Source of the DNA: Bradyrhizobium tropiciagri
GTDB lineage: Bacteria > Pseudomonadota > Alphaproteobacteria > Rhizobiales > Xanthobacteraceae
NCBI RefSeq assembly: GCF_018130505.1
Contig: NZ_JAFCKH010000004.1
Span: forward strand, 1-64,000
Direction: 5' to 3'
Length of the DNA: 64,000 nt
The notes under the pieces are model-generated. The model made no database searches and was not told where the DNA came from. It worked only from the letters and a program-made list of their open reading frames with translations. This document shows, in pieces, positions 31,540-39,731 of this stretch (position 1 is its first letter; each line of letters opens with the position of its first letter). The translations under genes were made by a program, and so were the position numbers.

Positions 31540-32628
31540 TCAGTCCGGCAGCGTGAACACCGCGCAGGGCCGCGCGATGCCACGCAGCTCGTGGGTGCCG
31601 AGCGCAATCAGCTTCGTCTCGACCTCGGCCGCGAGCGCGCCCGAGACCAGCACCGTCTGTTCCAGTGGCTTGCACAGGCCCTCGAGCCGGCTCACCAGAT
31701 TGACCGCGGAGCCGATTGCGGTGAAGTCGAGGCGGTCGGCGGCGCCGATATTGCCCCAGTGCACCTCGCCGAGATGCAGCGCCGCGCCGAACGGCAGCGG
31801 CGGCAGGCCCTGCCTGCGCCGCTCGGCGTCGAGATGCGCCATGCCGACGCGTGCCGCCGACACCGCGCGCAGCGCCGCCTCACAGGCGCTGCGCGCGCTG
31901 GTGGTGACCGGAAAGATCGCGAGCAAGCCGTCGCCGATGAATTTCAGCACCTCACCGCCGAAGGCGTGGATCGCGCCGGCGATACGATCGAACCAGGCAT
32001 CGAGCGCCGCGATCACCTCGGCCGGCGGATTGTTCTCGGACAGCGCGGTGAAGCCGCGCAGGTCGGCGAACAGCAGCGCCGCCTCGATGGTTTCGCCGGT
32101 GTTGCGCCGCAGGGGCGATGCCAGCACGCGCTGCGCACTGCGGCGGCCGAGATATGCCTCGAGCGCCGCCGTCAACGTGGCGCGCGCGGCGAGCGCGGCC
32201 ATCGGCGCTGCGGCGAAGCGCGCCGCCTGGCGCAAGCGGTCCTGCTCGTCTGCCGTGAACGGCCGCGTCCCGATCCAGCCGAGCGTCGGACCATCCGCGC
32301 GCGCGCCGATGGTGTCTTCGTGCACGGGACCGGGCGCAAGCCCGCCGAGCCAGCGCCGGCCGGCATCGCGGGATCCCGCGGCTTCGGGCATCGCGAAGGG
32401 GACCTCCGGTGCGAAGCCGAGCGCTTCGATCACCTCGCCATTGTCAGCGCGCCACAGCCACGTCCGCCGCGCGATCAGGGGATGCGGAACCTCGAGCGTC
32501 AGGGCGCCGCCCGCGAGCGGAAGGCCCTCCGCAACCAGATGCCCGCCGAGTTCCGCCAGCAGCCGGTTAGCGCTGGTGGTCTCGGCGGCGGCGTCGACCA
32601 GCCAGCTCAACGTCGAAGACAAGTTCAT
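31540..32628 (-). CDS. Class III adenylate/guanylate cyclase
   Basis: The 362-residue protein has an unassigned N-terminal half (about 1-160) and a C-terminal cyclase catalytic domain. Metal-binding aspartates lie in LLFADLRGFTALSEN and KFIGDGLLAIFP. The substrate-specifying lysine is in EVLKFIGDG, and FTAIGSAVNLVSRLE carries the transition-state region. Lys with Thr at the specificity positions indicates ATP, as in class IIIb cyclases. It should make cyclic AMP in the cytoplasm. The start may also be GTG 32631, one codon earlier. No dedicated effector gene is adjacent. Confidence 0.88.
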   Translation of the reverse strand: MNLSSTLSWLVDAAAETTSANRLLAELGGHLVAEGLPLAGGALTLEVPHPLIARRTWLWRADNGEVIEALGFAPEVPFAMPEAAGSRDAGRRWLGGLAPGPVHEDTIGARADGPTLGWIGTRPFTADEQDRLRQAARFAAAPMAALAARATLTAALEAYLGRRSAQRVLASPLRRNTGETIEAALLFADLRGFTALSENNPPAEVIAALDAWFDRIAGAIHAFGGEVLKFIGDGLLAIFPVTTSARSACEAALRAVSAARVGMAHLDAERRRQGLPPLPFGAALHLGEVHWGNIGAADRLDFTAIGSAVNLVSRLEGLCKPLEQTVLVSGALAAEVETKLIALGTHELRGIARPCAVFTLPD

Positions 32629-32704
32629 CACCCATCATGGGGTTGACGCACCAGCCTTGTCACGCACTATCCCTGTTGCACTGAGGCCATTGGAGAATGG
32701 ATCG

Positions 32705-33163
32705 ATGACCGAAGCCTTCATCGTTCAACGCGAGATCCAGATCGCAGCCCCACCGGCGACCGTGTTCGCCTTCCTCACCGATCCGCAGAAGATCATCAGC
32801 TGGATGGGACTGGAGGCCGCGACCGAGCCGCATCCCGGCGGGCTCTACTTCCTCAAGGGGCTTGGCAGCGACCGGACGCGCGCGGCCCGCGGCGCATTCC
32901 GCGAGGTCGTGCCGGTGCATCGTCTCGCTTACAGTTTCGGCTGGGAGGACAGCGAGGAGGTGCCGCCCGGATCGAGCCTGATCGAGATCGACCTGATCGA
33001 CAAGGATAGCGGCACCTTGCTGCGCATGACCCATAGCGGCCTGCCGACTGCCGAACAGTGCGCGGCCCACGACAAAGGTTGGGCGCATTATGTCGGCCGG
33101 CTGTCGCTCGCGGCCGCGGGCAGGGACCCCGGTCCGGATCGCGGCGTGACGCAGAGCAGCTGA
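32705..33163 (+). CDS. SRPBCC (AHSA1/START-like) domain protein
   Basis: The 152-residue protein starts REIQIAAPPATVFAFLTDPQ, the standard beginning of AHSA1-type domains. WMGLEAATEPHPGGLYFLKG and GTLLRMTHSGLPTAEQCAAH follow, the last containing the family H-G/S-x-P pattern. It ends GWAHYVGRLSLAAAG, the C-terminal helix that closes the ligand cavity. Such proteins bind hydrophobic ligands or assist ArsR-type regulators. No regulator is adjacent here, which is unusual because many homologues sit beside an ArsR gene. Confidence 0.85.
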   Translation: MTEAFIVQREIQIAAPPATVFAFLTDPQKIISWMGLEAATEPHPGGLYFLKGLGSDRTRAARGAFREVVPVHRLAYSFGWEDSEEVPPGSSLIEIDLIDKDSGTLLRMTHSGLPTAEQCAAHDKGWAHYVGRLSLAAAGRDPGPDRGVTQSS

Positions 33164-33195
33164 GCGGATCTTCGAAAGATCATGCTCAAGAGACG

Positions 33196-33239
33196 CCTAA
33201 GCGCGATGGGGATGTTTCCCGATCTGATCGCGCTTTAGG
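33196..33239. repeat. Inverted-repeat hairpin (CCTAAGCGCGAT type)
   Basis: CCTAAGCGCGAT and ATCGCGCTTTAGG are imperfect inverted copies 19 bases apart, forming a strong stem 33 bp after the SRPBCC gene stop. It may end that transcript; similar elements are scattered in Bradyrhizobium. Confidence 0.6.
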
Positions 33240-33360
33240 TGTTCCATCCACCGCGCGCCGATCACGCGCGAGTGAAAGTCTTGCGCATCCTCTCATCCTG
33301 ACCGGATCGTGACCGGCGCCATGCGTCCGGGCAGCAAAGCCATGCGTCAGGATGCTTGAT

Positions 33361-33381
33361 ATATATCGTGTCACGATATAT
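33361..33381. promoter_or_regulatory. Perfect 21-bp palindrome upstream of the CLC channel gene
   Basis: ATATATCGTG and CACGATATAT are perfect 10-bp inverted arms around one T. The palindrome ends 38 bp before the ATG, where a promoter should lie. Palindromes of the ATATCGTG/CACGATAT type are bound by PadR-, GntR- or ArsR-like dimers; the regulator is not encoded next to it. Confidence 0.65.
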
Positions 33382-33419
33382 CGAGGCGGCACGATTCACC
33401 CCTCCCAGAACAGCTTCTC

Positions 33420-35213
33420 ATGCGCCAGAACTTCGACAAGGCCGGCGGGCCCGCGCGGCATCGCGGCAAGCTCGGCGATTTCACCGCCGATCGCCGCGTA
33501 CTGCTCCTGATCGGCATGGCCTTCGTGGTCGGCAGCGGCGGCGCCGCGGCGGCCTGGTTGCTGATCAAGCTGATCGCGTTCGTCACCAACCTGGTCTGGT
33601 TCGGCCGGATCGGCGTCGAGAACACGCCGCTGGCCGAGACCACGCGCGGCGCGCTCTGGATGGTGCTGGCGCCGGCCGTCGGCGGTCTCGTGATCGGGCT
33701 GATGGCGCGATACGGTTCCGAGAAGATCAGGGGCCACGGCATCCCCGAGGCGATCGAGGCGATCCTGATCGGCGGCAGCCGCATGCAGCCGAAGGTCGCG
33801 GTGCTCAAGCCGTTGTCGTCGGCGATCTCGATCGGTTCGGGCGGGCCGTTCGGTGCCGAGGGCCCGATCATCATGACCGGCGGCGCGATCGGCTCGCTGT
33901 TCGCGCAGTGCTTCCATCTCACCGCCGCGGAGCGCAAGACGCTGCTGGTCGCAGGCGCCGCGGCCGGCATGACCGCAATCTTCGGCACGCCGATCGCCGC
34001 GGTGCTGCTCGCCGTCGAGCTCTTGCTGTTCGAATGGAAGCCACGCAGCTTCCTGCCCGTGGTGGCGGCCGCCGTGATCTCGGCAGTGTGGCGCCCGTTC
34101 CTGTTCGACAAGGGACCGCTGTTTCCGTTCGACGCACACCCCGTGCTGCCGTGGTGGGGGATCGCGGCCGCGATCGTCGTCGGCGTCGTGGCCGGCCTGC
34201 AGTCGGGCCTGATGACGCGGCTGCTCTATGCGGCGGAGGATCTGTTCGACCATGTGCCGCTGCACTGGATGTGGTGGCCGGCGCTCGGAGGCCTCGCCGT
34301 CGGCCTCGGCGGCGTGATCGATCCGCATGCGCTCGGCGTCGGCTACGACGTGATCGCCGATCTGTTGTCCGGCCACGCTACCGCGAGCGAAGTCACCCGG
34401 CTGCTGCTGGTGAAGTCGGCGATCTGGCTGATCGCGCTCGCCTCAGGGACATCGGGCGGCGTGCTCGCGCCGCTCTTGATCCTCGGCGGCTCGGCCGGCT
34501 GGCTGGAAGGGCAGATGCTGCCCGGCGGTGCCTCGTATTGGGCGCTGATCGGCATGGCGGCGATGATGGGCGGCACGATGCGCTCGCCGCTGACCGGCGT
34601 GATGTTCGCGATCGAGCTGACAGGAAATGTCGACATGCTGCTGCCGCTGCTGGCGGCGACCGGGGCGGCGCACGCCGTCACCGTGCTGCTGCTCAAGCGT
34701 TCGATCCTGACCGAGAAGATCGCGCGACGTGGCCAGCACATCACGCGGGAATACAGCATCGACCCGTTCGAGCTGCTGCGGGTGTCCGAGGTGATGGTCA
34801 AGCGCGTCGACACGCTGCCGGTGACCATGCCGGTCGACGACGCCGTGGCGTTCTTCTCAGCCGATGCCGACCGGCACAAATCCTATCCCGTGGTGACGGC
34901 GGACGGACGGCTCGCCGGCATGGTGGCGCGCGCCGACGTGCTGCGCTGGCGGACCGAAGGCGAACACCAGGCCACTACGCTTGATGACTTCATCTCCGAT
35001 ACGTCGACGGTGTCGACCTATCCCGACGAGGTGCTGGCGAGGGCGGCCGATCTCATGGTCTCGGCCGATCTCGGCCGCATCCCGGTGGTGGATCGCAACA
35101 GCCAGCGCGTGGTCGGCCTGATCGCGCGCAAGGACCTGCTGCGCATCCGCTCGGTGGTCCGCGCGCAGGAGCAGGACCGCAAGGCCTATTTCATGCGCGA
35201 GAAGGCGGCCTGA
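33420..35213 (+). CDS. CLC chloride channel or transporter with C-terminal CBS domains
   Basis: The 597-residue protein has a CLC membrane core followed by paired CBS domains. The selectivity-filter motifs are visible: GSGGPFGAEGPI with the gating glutamate, GHGIPEAIEAIL before it, and GIFGTPIAAVL-like and GTSGGVLAPLLILG later. The CBS pair begins near FELLRVSEVMVKRVDTLPVT. CBS domains bind adenine nucleotides and tune the channel. It acts in the inner membrane as a chloride channel or Cl-/H+ exchanger. A perfect palindrome upstream suggests regulated expression. Confidence 0.92.
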   Translation: MRQNFDKAGGPARHRGKLGDFTADRRVLLLIGMAFVVGSGGAAAAWLLIKLIAFVTNLVWFGRIGVENTPLAETTRGALWMVLAPAVGGLVIGLMARYGSEKIRGHGIPEAIEAILIGGSRMQPKVAVLKPLSSAISIGSGGPFGAEGPIIMTGGAIGSLFAQCFHLTAAERKTLLVAGAAAGMTAIFGTPIAAVLLAVELLLFEWKPRSFLPVVAAAVISAVWRPFLFDKGPLFPFDAHPVLPWWGIAAAIVVGVVAGLQSGLMTRLLYAAEDLFDHVPLHWMWWPALGGLAVGLGGVIDPHALGVGYDVIADLLSGHATASEVTRLLLVKSAIWLIALASGTSGGVLAPLLILGGSAGWLEGQMLPGGASYWALIGMAAMMGGTMRSPLTGVMFAIELTGNVDMLLPLLAATGAAHAVTVLLLKRSILTEKIARRGQHITREYSIDPFELLRVSEVMVKRVDTLPVTMPVDDAVAFFSADADRHKSYPVVTADGRLAGMVARADVLRWRTEGEHQATTLDDFISDTSTVSTYPDEVLARAADLMVSADLGRIPVVDRNSQRVVGLIARKDLLRIRSVVRAQEQDRKAYFMREKAA

Positions 35214-35225
35214 GCCGGCCGGGAC

Positions 35226-35381
35226 TCAGTCGGCGCGCATCGAGGAAATCGGGTCGCTGCAGGGAAAACTGTCCTCCAGCGCCACGTTGAGCCAGTCATC
35301 CACGCGGATAGGCCCATCGGTATCGACTGTGCCGGCGTGCAGCATCTCGTCGGCGTCGCCATGTTGTCTCGAACTGGTCAT
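35226..35381 (-). CDS. Small conserved protein with an ALEDSFP-x-SDP motif
   Basis: This 51-residue protein starts MTSSRQHGDADEMLHAGTVD and ends VALEDSFPCSDPISSMRAD. The LEDSFPxSDPxS motif recurs in many short proteins of Proteobacteria, none with known function. GGAG lies 7 bases before the ATG. It follows dps by 26 bp on the same strand and probably ends the HD-dps operon. The short length limits confidence in function but the motif supports it as a real gene. Confidence 0.75.
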   Translation of the reverse strand: MTSSRQHGDADEMLHAGTVDTDGPIRVDDWLNVALEDSFPCSDPISSMRAD

Positions 35382-35407
35382 CGTCGGTCTCCTTCTATCC
35401 GTGTGGG

Positions 35408-35887
35408 TTATTTGACGTCGAGCGTCGCGCGCAGCATCCAGGCGTGCTTCTCGTGGGCGGCGGTGCGGGCGTTCAGCATGTCCATCGTCGCCTGATCGCC
35501 GGCGGACTCGGCGATGATGAAGGCGCCGCGGATGGTCTTCACGATGGTCTCGTTGTCGTGCAGCAGCTCCGCCACCATGGCGTCGGAGTCGAGGCTGGCA
35601 TAGCCGTCCTTGATCGCCGTCAGGTTGGCAAAGGCGGAATAGGACTGCGGCACCAGTTCGCCGAGCGCGCGGATGCGCTCGGCGATATCGTCCAGCGCCT
35701 GCCATTGCTCGCGGTACTGACCTTCGAACAGCGTATGCAGGGCGTGGAACGTCGGACCGGTGACGTTCCAGTGATAGCCATGCGTCTTGAGGTACAGCGC
35801 GTAGCTGTCGGCGAGCACTTTCGAAAGTGCGTCAGTGACGCCGGTCCGTTCAGTTTCGGCGAGGCCGGTGTTGATGGCGATGGCCAT
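35408..35887 (-). CDS. dps: Dps, DNA-binding ferritin-like protein from starved cells
   Basis: The 159-residue protein has the Dps ferroxidase site at the dimer interface: His39 in KTHGYHWNVTGP, His51, and Asp66 with Glu70 in ALDDIAERIRALGE. It stores iron, uses hydrogen peroxide as oxidant and shields DNA in stationary phase. The N-terminus lacks the long lysine tail of E. coli Dps, so DNA binding may be weaker. It lies 39 bp downstream of the HD-domain gene in the same direction, which links it to a stress operon. Confidence 0.93.
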   Translation of the reverse strand: MAIAINTGLAETERTGVTDALSKVLADSYALYLKTHGYHWNVTGPTFHALHTLFEGQYREQWQALDDIAERIRALGELVPQSYSAFANLTAIKDGYASLDSDAMVAELLHDNETIVKTIRGAFIIAESAGDQATMDMLNARTAAHEKHAWMLRATLDVK

Positions 35888-35926
35888 GATGGTCTTCTTT
35901 CGAGAGGGCGGATTGAGATCGTTGCC

Positions 35927-36568
35927 TTAGGTCGGCCATTTCGAGCCGAGGATGATCGAGCAGAAGTTCATCCGCGTGTAGTTCATGTCCTTCAGCGCCA
36001 GCACGTCAGCCTTGACGTTGCCGAAGGTGGTCAGCGGCTTCTTGATGGTGCCGGCGGCGAAGTGATCGATGATGTTCTCCTTGAAGTTCGCCTCGCGCGG
36101 ATGGTGGGCGCAGACGTGGTCGCGGTGCGCATGCGAGAAATCGTCATAGGCGATGCCGAGCACATCCATCTCGACGCCGGCCGTGACCAGCGCAATGGTC
36201 GGACGCATATGCTCGGGGACGCCGGGCGTGGTGTGCAGGGCGATCGAAGCCCACACGTCATCGATGTCGCGCTCCGGAATGCCGTAGCCCTTGAGGAAGT
36301 CGCGCGCCGCGTTGGCGCCGTCGACCTCGAACCGCAGGTCCGGGCTGGCATATTTTTCGGTCAGGCCCATGTCGTGGAACATGGCGCCGATGTAGAGCAA
36401 CTCCGGATCGAACTTCAGCTTGCGGCGCTCGCCGGTCAGCGCGCCCCAGAAGAACACGCGGCGGCTGTGATTGTAGAGCAGGTCGTCTTCGGTATCGCGC
36501 ACCAGCTGGGTGGCGGCGCGGGCCATGGCGCTGTCGGGGACACGGATACCGGCGATGATCTCGGTCAT
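35927..36568 (-). CDS. HD-domain hydrolase (cyanamide-hydratase-like)
   Basis: I start at ATG 36568, with AAGGAG 9 bases upstream, giving 213 residues. HD ligands are His34 in LLYNHSRRVFFWGA, His65-Asp66 in YIGAMFHDMGLTEKYA, and later histidines in SIALHTTPGVPE and DFSHAHRDHVCAHHP. The pattern matches the HD proteins that include cyanamide hydratase, but the activity of this member is unknown. The order HD, dps and a 51-residue protein on one strand suggests co-expression under stress. Confidence 0.85.
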   Translation of the reverse strand: MTEIIAGIRVPDSAMARAATQLVRDTEDDLLYNHSRRVFFWGALTGERRKLKFDPELLYIGAMFHDMGLTEKYASPDLRFEVDGANAARDFLKGYGIPERDIDDVWASIALHTTPGVPEHMRPTIALVTAGVEMDVLGIAYDDFSHAHRDHVCAHHPREANFKENIIDHFAAGTIKKPLTTFGNVKADVLALKDMNYTRMNFCSIILGSKWPT

Positions 36569-36775
36569 TTCAACTCGCTCCTTGTTGTGGCAAGACGAGG
36601 CCGTGGCGTTGGGAACACGCGGGGGCTCGGCGCTCGTCGTTGCGGTGGTTCGGATGCTTCGTGGTGCGATCCGTTGCATCTTTGTCGCTCGTTTCGGCCG
36701 CTGCCCGCAACGGCGGCACGCCGCCGGATTGGGCCAACGACACGTCGTTTCGCGCCAGCAGGGTGAGAAGAAGGT

Positions 36776-37741
36776 ATGGCGGTTCAGAAGGTCGCGATCG
36801 CGATCCACGAAGGGGTCCAGGCGCTCGACGTCGCGGGTCCCGTCGACGTGTTCGCGGAGACCAATGGCTTCGTCGCCGATGGCGACGGCTATGAGACCGT
36901 GCTGGTCGGCGCCGGCCGCGCGCCGCTGCGCGCGTCGAACGGGATGAAGATCTCGGCCGATCTGAGTTTCGATGAGGCGCAGGGGAAGTTCGACATCCTG
37001 CTCGTCGCCGGCGGGCCGGCGCTGCCCGATGCCGATCCGGACCCCGAATTGACACAGTGGCTGCGCAGCGCCCCCGCGCGCGCAGGGCTGTATGGCTCGA
37101 TCTGCACCGGCGCGTTCGCGCTGGGGCACGCCGGGCTGCTCGATGGCCACAAAGTGACGACGCATTGGCAGAATGCGCAGCGTCTCGCGGCGCGCTTCCC
37201 CGCCGCCGAGGTGATCTTCGATCGGATCTACATCCGTGACCGCAAGCTGATGACGTCGGCGGGCGTCACCGCGGGGATCGACCTCGGCCTCGCCCTGGTG
37301 GCCGAGCGTCATGGTCCGCAGGTGGCGGTGGCTGTTGCAAAACGGCTGGTCGTGGTGGCGCAGCGGCAGGGCGGGCAGTCGCAATTCAGTCCCTATCTTA
37401 CTACGCCTGTGGACGAGGACTCGCCGATCGCCCGGGCGCAGGCCCACGTCATGCAGCATGTCGGCGAGCGCCACACGCTGCAATCGCTGGCCGAGGCGGT
37501 GGGAATGAGCGTACGCAATTTCGGCCGTGCCTTCGCTCAGGAGGCCGGCATCACGCCGCATGAATTCGTCGAGCGGGCGCGGGTCGACGCGGCCCGCCGG
37601 CTGCTCGAGGGCAGCGACCGGCCGCTGAAGGCGGTCGCGTTCGATTGCGGCTTCGGTTCGGCCGACCGGATGCGTATCGTGTTCACCGAGCGGCTCGGCG
37701 TCTCGCCAGCGCAGTACCGATCGAGTTTTCAGAAACTGTGA
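36776..37741 (+). CDS. GlxA-type transcriptional regulator (DJ-1/PfpI plus AraC domains)
   Basis: The 321-residue regulator has an N-terminal class I glutamine-amidotransferase-like fold (KVAIAIHEGVQALDVAGPVD). The nucleophile-elbow region is GSICTGAFALGHAGLLDG with Cys at the usual place. The C-terminal AraC HTH pair includes LQSLAEAVGMSVRNFGRAFA and AVAFDCGFGSADRMRIVFTE. This is the GlxA/FtrA family, which responds to small metabolites. It is divergent from the HD-dps genes across a 207-bp gap and may regulate them. Confidence 0.9.
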   Translation: MAVQKVAIAIHEGVQALDVAGPVDVFAETNGFVADGDGYETVLVGAGRAPLRASNGMKISADLSFDEAQGKFDILLVAGGPALPDADPDPELTQWLRSAPARAGLYGSICTGAFALGHAGLLDGHKVTTHWQNAQRLAARFPAAEVIFDRIYIRDRKLMTSAGVTAGIDLGLALVAERHGPQVAVAVAKRLVVVAQRQGGQSQFSPYLTTPVDEDSPIARAQAHVMQHVGERHTLQSLAEAVGMSVRNFGRAFAQEAGITPHEFVERARVDAARRLLEGSDRPLKAVAFDCGFGSADRMRIVFTERLGVSPAQYRSSFQKL

Positions 37742-37828
37742 CGCCGTTCATGAAGCCGTCCGCTCCATCGGGATAGGATAGACGGGCCGCCGCCGTTTCC
37801 CGCCAGAGTTGTTCTCCAAGAGGCCGCC

Positions 37829-38395
37829 ATGGACGCGCTCACGCTCTTCATCATCCGTCATGCCGAGAAGCCGGGCGAGAGCTGGCCGGGGCCGGGTTTC
37901 ACCGCGGACGGGGTCTCGGACACCGAGTCGCTGGTGCTCCGCGGCTGGGAGCGCGCAGGCGCGTGGACGGCGTTGTTCGGCACCAGTCTCACCGGGGGCG
38001 ACTATGCCAAGCCGGATACGATCTATGCGGCGACGCCCGGCACCACTGTCAACCAGGGCCCGAGCAGCCGTCCTGCCGAGACGATCTCGGCGCTTGCCGC
38101 GCGGCTTGCCCTGACGCCGAACCAAGGTTTCGGCAAGGGCGACGAGAAGCATCTGATGGACGCGGTGCTGGCGCTGAAGGGCGTCGCGCTCGTGTGCTGG
38201 GAGCACAAGGCGATCATCTCCGACGTCATTCCGCGGATTCCGGTCGGCAAGGGCAAGCCGCCGACCAAATGGGACGGCAGCCGCTTCGATGTCGTGCTGC
38301 GTTTCGACCGCGCCAAGGGCGACGACAAGTTCGCCTTCAAGGAGCTTTATCCCAAATTGCTGTCGGGAGATTCCGACAAGCCGCTGGACGGCTGA
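37829..38395 (+). CDS. Histidine phosphatase superfamily protein
   Basis: The 188-residue protein starts MDALTLFIIRHAEKPGESWP with the catalytic R10-H11-A motif. Its other family positions are the mid-chain arginine in SSRPAETISALAARL and His126 in VCWEHKAIISDVIPR. The three positions agree with a phosphohistidine mechanism. The substrate is unknown; small members often act on phosphoproteins or sugar phosphates. It is transcribed alone, between the GlxA-type gene and the convergent YjbR gene. Confidence 0.85.
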   Translation: MDALTLFIIRHAEKPGESWPGPGFTADGVSDTESLVLRGWERAGAWTALFGTSLTGGDYAKPDTIYAATPGTTVNQGPSSRPAETISALAARLALTPNQGFGKGDEKHLMDAVLALKGVALVCWEHKAIISDVIPRIPVGKGKPPTKWDGSRFDVVLRFDRAKGDDKFAFKELYPKLLSGDSDKPLDG

Positions 38396-38416
38396 GGCGC
38401 GGGGCCGCCGCGCGGA

Positions 38417-38773
38417 TCAGTCGAGCCCCAGCGCCTTGCGTGACTTTCGCGTCAGCTTCGCGACGATCAGCGCATGTGCCTGGTTCAGATAGGCCTTGAG
38501 TTCGGCATCGCGTAGCGCGTTGTTGCTGACCAGCTGCACCCATTGGGCGCGCGCGAGATAAGGCGCGGGACGCGCCAGGCCCTGTTCGATCAGCATCTGG
38601 TAAGCCATGTTCGAGGTCTTGAACATGAACCCGCCGCCGAGTTGTTCGACGAAGCCGCCGGCCAGCGCGAACATCTTGCCGCCGACCTTGAACACCGACG
38701 TGCCTTCCCACTGCACCACCTTGGTAGCGGCGGGCAGGCGCAGGCAATGGGATTCGAAGGTTTTGGGGCGCAT
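38417..38773 (-). CDS. MmcQ/YjbR family DNA-binding-like protein
   Basis: I start at ATG 38773 because MRPKTFESHCLRLPAATKVV corresponds to the usual family start; upstream ATG 38806 is possible. The 118-residue protein has the CyaY-like YjbR fold: VVQWEGTSVFKVGGKMFALA, then a strand ending in KTSNMAYQMLIEQG and WVQLVSNNALRDAELKAYLN. The last segment contains the invariant W-x-x-L or Y region. Family members are called DNA-binding from fold alone. It converges on the phosphatase gene. Confidence 0.82.
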   Translation of the reverse strand: MRPKTFESHCLRLPAATKVVQWEGTSVFKVGGKMFALAGGFVEQLGGGFMFKTSNMAYQMLIEQGLARPAPYLARAQWVQLVSNNALRDAELKAYLNQAHALIVAKLTRKSRKALGLD

Positions 38774-38934
38774 GGTCGGACGCGATTGGGAATCTCTCGA
38801 AGTCATAGGCCAGCCGTGGGATGCACGGCAAGCCTGACGCCGGTGGGCTGGTGACCCCGCTGGCTCGATTGTGAGCGGCTCCCGCTGGATTTTGACGACG
38901 GTTGCTGCTCTCCTCCCGCGAGCAGGAGTGTCCC

Positions 38935-39624
38935 ATGTCCGCAGCCCCACATCCGCTGGATCGTCCAATCTGGAGCGCGCTGACCACGAGGCAGCAGGGT
39001 CTGGCGGAGGGTGGCGGCGAGGCGTTGCGCTATCCGGTTGCCATCGCGCCTTTCGCCGACATGATGGACATGTCGGATCGGAGCTTTGCGGCGTTAGGCG
39101 GTCTGCTGTCGGGCAGCGAAATCGCGGTGCTGTTCACGCCGGAGGCGGTGGCGGCGCCGCCGGCGTTCAAGGTGCTGCTGGCCGAGACCGGCGAGCAGAT
39201 GATCGGCACACCGGCGGAATGTCTTCTGCCCGGCGTGGACATCGTCACGCTCGGCGCGGCGGACGTTCCGGCCATGATGGCGCTGGTCGAGCGGACGAAA
39301 CCCGGCCCGTTCGGTCTGCGGACGCACGAGCTCGGCACCTTCCTCGGCATCCGCGTCGACGGCGAACTGGTTGCGATGACCGGCGAGCGGATGAAGCCGG
39401 GCAATCACACCGAGATGACGGCCGTCTGCGTGCATCCTGACCATCGCGGCCGCGGCTATGCGCAGGCGCTGCTGTCGGCGGTCGCCCGCCAGATCGTGGC
39501 GCGCGGCGAGATTCCGTTCCTGCACGTCTTCACCAGCAACATTTCAGCGATCGCGCTCTACCGTCGGCAGGGCATGGAGATCCGCCGCCGCCTGCACGTC
39601 ACCGTGCTGCAGAAGCAAGGGTAG
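38935..39624 (+). CDS. GNAT family N-acetyltransferase (two-part, YoaP/FR47-like)
   Basis: The 229-residue protein has a variable N-terminal half (LTTRQQGLAEGGGEALRYPV, IAPFADMMDM) and a C-terminal GNAT core with acetyl-CoA loop VHPDHRGRGYAQALLSAVAR. It ends FTSNISAIALYRRQGMEIRR. This layout matches FR47-like acetyltransferases. AGGAG stands 7 bases before ATG 38935. A strong hairpin follows the stop, shared with the convergent Ro60 gene. Substrate unknown. Confidence 0.87.
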   Translation: MSAAPHPLDRPIWSALTTRQQGLAEGGGEALRYPVAIAPFADMMDMSDRSFAALGGLLSGSEIAVLFTPEAVAAPPAFKVLLAETGEQMIGTPAECLLPGVDIVTLGAADVPAMMALVERTKPGPFGLRTHELGTFLGIRVDGELVAMTGERMKPGNHTEMTAVCVHPDHRGRGYAQALLSAVARQIVARGEIPFLHVFTSNISAIALYRRQGMEIRRRLHVTVLQKQG

Positions 39625-39677
39625 CGTCGGCGCCGGCGGAAAGGTCGCTGTTCGGATGGATATAAGGAGTTCAGCAT

Positions 39678-39712
39678 GAGGGCCCGGGCGCGCGCATGGC
39701 GCGTCCGGGCTC
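39678..39712. terminator. Long GC hairpin between convergent GNAT and Ro60 genes
   Basis: GAGGGCCCGGGCGCGC and GCGCGTCCGGGCTC fold into a stem of about 13 bp with a tetra- to hexaloop. It lies between the two stops and can act in either direction. On the plus strand ATTGTCGTTT follows, a weak T-rich tail. Confidence 0.55.
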
Positions 39713-39731
39713 ATTGTCGTTTGACGCCGAG

